In this document: positions 60,832 through 64,000 of the stretch, piece after piece | Numbering within the stretch: position 1 is the first letter of the stretch | Layout: the number at the start of each line of letters is the position of its first letter | Source of the DNA: Paenibacillus albicereus | GTDB lineage: Bacteria; Bacillota; Bacilli; Paenibacillales; Paenibacillaceae | DNA: 64,000 nt | Direction of reading: 5' to 3' | Assembly: GCF_012676905.1 (NCBI RefSeq) | Contig: NZ_CP051428.1 | Span: 473,501-537,500 of the forward strand | Notes under the pieces: generated by a model | What the model was told of the DNA's origin: nothing | Seen by the model: the letters and a program-made list of their open reading frames with translations, nothing else | Database searches by the model: none | Program-made: the position numbers and the translations under genes

Positions 60832-62538
60832 GTGTACAAAAAGACAGGATTGACACTGGCAGCACTTATGATCGCGGGCGGCGTGCTTGCTGCATGCGGC
60901 GACAGCAATAATGGCAATGCAGGCAACACGGGCGCAGCCAACACGGGCAGCGAGAACACGGCAGCGAACAATGCAGGCGGGGAAGCGGCAGCTCCTTCCG
61001 GCGACCAAGTGTTCCGCATGAACCTCACGTCCGAGCCTCCTACGCTTGATCCGGCCCTCATGCAAGACAACGTGTCCGGCACGGTAGCCGACGGCATCTT
61101 CGAAGGCCTCGCCAAGAGCGACAAGAACGGCGAGATCGTTCCCGGCATGGCCGAGAGCTGGGAAGTTTCCGAAGACGGCAAGACGTACACGTTCAAGATC
61201 CGCACGGACTCCAAGTGGTCTTCCGGCAACCCGGTCACCGCGCATGACTTCGAGTTCGCTTGGAAGCGCACGCTCGACCCGAAAGCGGTCAAGCCGGCCC
61301 CTTACGCGTACCAGCTGTACTACGTCCAAGGCGCCGAAGCCTACAACACGGGCAAGGGCAGCGTCGACGAAGTCGGCGTGAAGGCGATCGACGACACGAC
61401 GCTCGAAGTGAAGCTCGTCAACCCGACGACGTACTTCCTGAGCCTCCAAACCTTCTACACCTACTACCCGGTCGACAAGGTAGCGGTCGAGAAGGATCCG
61501 AACTGGGCCAACGAAGCGGCTACCTTCTCCAGCAACGGTCCATTCAAGCTGACGGCATGGGAGCATAACGCCAACCTGACGATCGAGCGCAACGAGAACT
61601 ACTACGCGCAAGCCGACGTGAAGCTCGACAAGGTTCAATTCGCTATGATGGCGGACTCCAACACCGAGCTGAACAACTTCAACACGGACCAGCTCGACTG
61701 GGCCGGCAAGCCGACCGGCACGATCCCAGGCCCGCAAATCGACAAGCTGCGCAAAGAAAACGATCCGCAGCTGAAGATCACCGACGCCGCGAGCACGTAC
61801 TACTACATCTTCAACCAGAGCAAGAAGCCGTTCAACAACGCCAAGGTGCGCAAAGCGCTGTCGCTGTCCATCGACCGTCAGCTGCTGATCGACCGCGTCG
61901 TGCTCGAAGGCCAGAAGCCGGCATTCGGCTTCGTGCCGGCCAGCATCACGGGCGCCGAGAAGAGCTTCCGCGAAGAGACGCAAGAAACGTACTTCTCCGA
62001 GAACGTCGAAGAAGCCAAGACGCTGCTGGCCGAAGGCCTCAAGGAAGAAGGCATGGCTTCCTTCCCGGCGACGACGCTCATCTACAACACGTCGGACAAG
62101 CATGCTAAGATCGCCACGGCCATCACCGAAATGTGGAAGCAGAACCTCGGCGTTGACGTGAAGACCGAAGTCCAGGAATGGAAAGTATTCCTCGACAACC
62201 GCACCAACCTCAAGTACGACATCGCTCGTGCCGGCTGGGGCGCGGACTACAACGATCCGATGACGTTCCTGGACCTCTACATCACGGGCAGCGGCAACAA
62301 CGACATCGGCTACAAGAACGCCGACTACGACAAGCTGATCAAGGACGCTTACGCTTCTGCCGACAAGGCGGAGCGCGTGAAGCTGCTCGCTCAAGCGGAA
62401 AAAATCCTGATGGAAGACATGGCCGTCATGCCGGTTTACTATGACACCAGCTCCTCCCTCGTCAAGGATTACGTGAAGGATGCCTTCATGACGTACAACG
62501 GCAACATCAACTACAACTACGCTTATATCTCCAAATAA
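60832..62538 (+). CDS. oppA: Oligopeptide ABC transporter substrate-binding lipoprotein OppA
   Basis: 568 aa, GTG start. Lipobox VLAAC (Cys at about 22), Asn/Gly/Ala linker, then SBP_bac_5 fold: MNLTSEPPTLDPALMQDN at the start, and NDPMTFLDLYITGSGNNDIGYKNADYDKLI near the end. OppA/DppE cluster length. Terminal genes oppB and oppC follow behind a partial terminator, fitting excess of the binding protein. Confidence 0.93.
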   Translation: MYKKTGLTLAALMIAGGVLAACGDSNNGNAGNTGAANTGSENTAANNAGGEAAAPSGDQVFRMNLTSEPPTLDPALMQDNVSGTVADGIFEGLAKSDKNGEIVPGMAESWEVSEDGKTYTFKIRTDSKWSSGNPVTAHDFEFAWKRTLDPKAVKPAPYAYQLYYVQGAEAYNTGKGSVDEVGVKAIDDTTLEVKLVNPTTYFLSLQTFYTYYPVDKVAVEKDPNWANEAATFSSNGPFKLTAWEHNANLTIERNENYYAQADVKLDKVQFAMMADSNTELNNFNTDQLDWAGKPTGTIPGPQIDKLRKENDPQLKITDAASTYYYIFNQSKKPFNNAKVRKALSLSIDRQLLIDRVVLEGQKPAFGFVPASITGAEKSFREETQETYFSENVEEAKTLLAEGLKEEGMASFPATTLIYNTSDKHAKIATAITEMWKQNLGVDVKTEVQEWKVFLDNRTNLKYDIARAGWGADYNDPMTFLDLYITGSGNNDIGYKNADYDKLIKDAYASADKAERVKLLAQAEKILMEDMAVMPVYYDTSSSLVKDYVKDAFMTYNGNINYNYAYISK

Positions 62539-62566
62539 GCTTACCGCCTGAGCAACTGACAGAGAG

Positions 62567-62643
62567 AAGAAGGGACCGCGGCAGGAGCCGTCGTCCGGCG
62601 CTTTCCGGCGCCGGACCGTCTCCGGACGTCCCTTCTTTCTTTG
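62567..62643 (+). terminator. Partial terminator between oppA and oppB
   Basis: AAGAAGGGAC and GTCCCTTCTT form the outer stem around an inner GTCCGGCGC/GCGCCGGAC stem, followed by TCTTTG. Probably lowers permease expression relative to OppA. Confidence 0.75.
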
Positions 62644-62676
62644 CGGTTGGGCAAGGTAATGAAAAGAGGTGCTGGA

Positions 62677-63603
62677 ATGATTCGATTCATTGGCCGGAGA
62701 TTCCTCAATATTCTCCTGTCCCTGTTTGTCCTTGCGACCCTGACCTTCTTCCTCATGCAGGCGGTGCCGGGCAATCCGTTCCTGGATGAAAAGACGCCGA
62801 AGGCCGCGCAAGAAGCCCTCAAGGCCTTCTACGGCCTGGATAAGCCGCTCTGGCAGCAATATTTCGTCTACCTGGGCAATATCGTGCAGGGCGATCTCGG
62901 CATCTCCTACAAGACGCCGGGCCAGACCGTCACGCAGATCATCTCCCAGTCGTTCCTGTACTCCGCCAAGCTGGGCATCTTCGCGATCATCGTCTCGGTC
63001 ATCGTCGGCGTCGCGCTCGGCATGATCTCCGCGATGTACAACCGCAAGCTGATCGACAAGCTCGCTGTCGTGATCTCCATCCTGGGCATCTCGATCCCGA
63101 ACTTCGTCGTCGCGTCCGTCACGCAATACTACATCGGCGCGGAGTGGAGATGGCTGCCGGTATCCGGCCTCAACTCGCCGCTCGGCTACATCCTGCCGAC
63201 GTTCGCGCTGTCGGCGCTGCCGATCGCGTTCATCGCGCGGCTGACCCGCTCCTCCATGCTGGAGGTGCTGACGGCGGACTACATCCGCACCGCCAAGGCC
63301 AAGGGCATGTCGCCGCTGCGCATCACGCTCCGGCACGGCCTGCGCAACGCGATCCTGCCGGTCGTCACCTACCTCGGACCGATGAGCGCCAACATCATCA
63401 CCGGCGGCGTCGTCGTCGAGAAGATCTACAACGTCCCGGGACTCGGCCAGTTCTTCACGAACAGCGTCACGAACCGCGACTATCCGCTCATCATGGGCAT
63501 CACCCTGTTCTATGCGGTCATCCTGATGTTCGCCCGCTTCCTTGCCGACATCGGCTACGCGATGGTGGATCCGCGGATGAAGAAGAGCAACAAGGGAGGC
63601 TGA
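62677..63603 (+). CDS. oppB: Oligopeptide ABC transporter permease OppB
   Basis: 308 aa, six TM helices starting MIRFIGRRFLNILLSLFVL. The EAA loop TADYIRTAKAKGMSPLRITLRHGLRNAILP is canonical for DppB/OppB. ATG at 62677 with AGAGGTG. Confidence 0.95.
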   Translation: MIRFIGRRFLNILLSLFVLATLTFFLMQAVPGNPFLDEKTPKAAQEALKAFYGLDKPLWQQYFVYLGNIVQGDLGISYKTPGQTVTQIISQSFLYSAKLGIFAIIVSVIVGVALGMISAMYNRKLIDKLAVVISILGISIPNFVVASVTQYYIGAEWRWLPVSGLNSPLGYILPTFALSALPIAFIARLTRSSMLEVLTADYIRTAKAKGMSPLRITLRHGLRNAILPVVTYLGPMSANIITGGVVVEKIYNVPGLGQFFTNSVTNRDYPLIMGITLFYAVILMFARFLADIGYAMVDPRMKKSNKGG

Positions 63604-63609
63604 TCAACA

Positions 63610-64000
63610 ATGGACCCAATCAAGGAAACGAAACGGCCTCTTCCCGATCCGAAGAAGTTCGTGCCGCTGAAGAAGCGTGATTTCGCGCAGCAGCAGATGG
63701 CGCCGAGCTACACGACCTGGAAGCTGGCCATGATGAAGCTGACGGCCAACAAGTTCGCCATGGCCTCCGGCATCGTGCTGCTGCTGATGATTATCATGGC
63801 GATCATCTATCCGCTGTTCACGCCGCATGACTTCCGCTCGCAGTCGCTGATGGATACGTTCCTCGCCCCCGGCGGCACGCACTACTTCGGCACGGACGAG
63901 CTCGGCCGCGACCTGTTCGCCCGCGCTTGGAAAGGCGCGCAAATCTCGCTGACGGTCGGCATTGTCGCCGCCATCGCCGACGTCATCCTCGGCATCATCA
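63610..64000 (+). CDS. oppC: Oligopeptide ABC transporter permease OppC (3' truncated by window)
   Basis: 130 codons visible. A Lys/Pro-rich N-terminus (DPKKFVPLKKRDF), TM1 (GIVLLLMIIMAIIYPLF) and the OppC signature HYFGTDELGRDLFARAWKGAQISL. Begins 6 bp after the oppB stop with GGAGGC. The window ends inside TM2. Confidence 0.93.
   Translation, partial: MDPIKETKRPLPDPKKFVPLKKRDFAQQQMAPSYTTWKLAMMKLTANKFAMASGIVLLLMIIMAIIYPLFTPHDFRSQSLMDTFLAPGGTHYFGTDELGRDLFARAWKGAQISLTVGIVAAIADVILGII

Overview
The window is a 64-kb chromosomal segment of high-GC DNA from a Bacillota bacterium, most likely a Paenibacillaceae member (Paenibacillus/Cohnella type). The grounds are AAGGAGG-type ribosome binding sites, SLH-anchored secreted glycosidases, YesM/YesN regulation beside carbohydrate ABC transporters, PadR/HAAS/DUF4097 operons, a ykkCD guanidine exporter pair, and the mix of TTGACA/TATAAT promoters with GC-rich coding. 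No species can be named from this stretch.

Layout, left to right. 0.2-2.5 kb: a LysR regulator divergent from ilvE. 2.5-3.2 kb: ilvE-terminator-like hairpins and a four-unit inverted repeat. 3.3-9.6 kb: a very large SLH/GH16/CBM beta-glucanase and a cupin. 10-11.4 kb: a GNAT acetyltransferase and two repeat tracts. 11.5-15.4 kb: an SLH-anchored GH53 galactanase. 15.7 kb: a 27-aa holin-like type I toxin. 16-19.6 kb: a secreted GATase-like protein and an ECF sigma/membrane anti-sigma pair. 19.7-21.5 kb: hflX behind an attenuator whose leader peptide resembles a macrolide-arrest peptide. 21.6-23.1 kb: a 52-bp repeat array interrupted by an IS3-family element. 23.3-24.2 kb: guanidine-I riboswitch and ykkC-ykkD. 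24.3-25.7 kb: three small membrane proteins. 25.8-28.9 kb: a small protein, a clpP paralogue, a sigma factor and an SDR. 29.1-31 kb: tandem glycine riboswitch and sdaAB-sdaAA. 31.2-34.4 kb: a sugar ABC transporter. 34.4-39.4 kb: an unusual operon of secreted small protein, lipoprotein, double-length ABC-2 permease and ATPase. 39.5-46.1 kb: an ABC exporter, a VOC protein, small proteins, an SLH/Ig-repeat surface protein and a His-rich CDF metal exporter. 46.9-48.8 kb: mqnD-mqnB (futalosine menaquinone pathway). 49.1-53.5 kb: a PadR-HAAS-DUF4097 operon, a WYL regulator and an epoxide hydrolase. 53.6-60.2 kb: a second sugar ABC transporter with YesM/YesN-type regulators. 60.8-64 kb: oppABC, cut by the window edge.

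Together the genes suggest a soil- or plant-associated polysaccharide degrader: surface glycanases release sugars, two CUT1-type transporters import oligosaccharides (the second next to its own two-component system), and catabolite control is plausible at both.

The most interesting signals are not classical genes. (1) The hflX leader encodes a 12-aa peptide with an R-x-R motif, followed by two competing stems and a terminator. (2) Many genes have a private tandem-repeat array immediately 3' of their stop codon. Unit lengths are 15, 48-49, 49, 52, 52, about 66, 67 and 95 bp, and at least two arrays were made by duplicating the end of the gene itself. (3) A four-unit inverted element with 50-bp spacing is present twice. 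(4) The small-protein/lipoprotein/ABC operon looks like an undescribed export or self-protection system.
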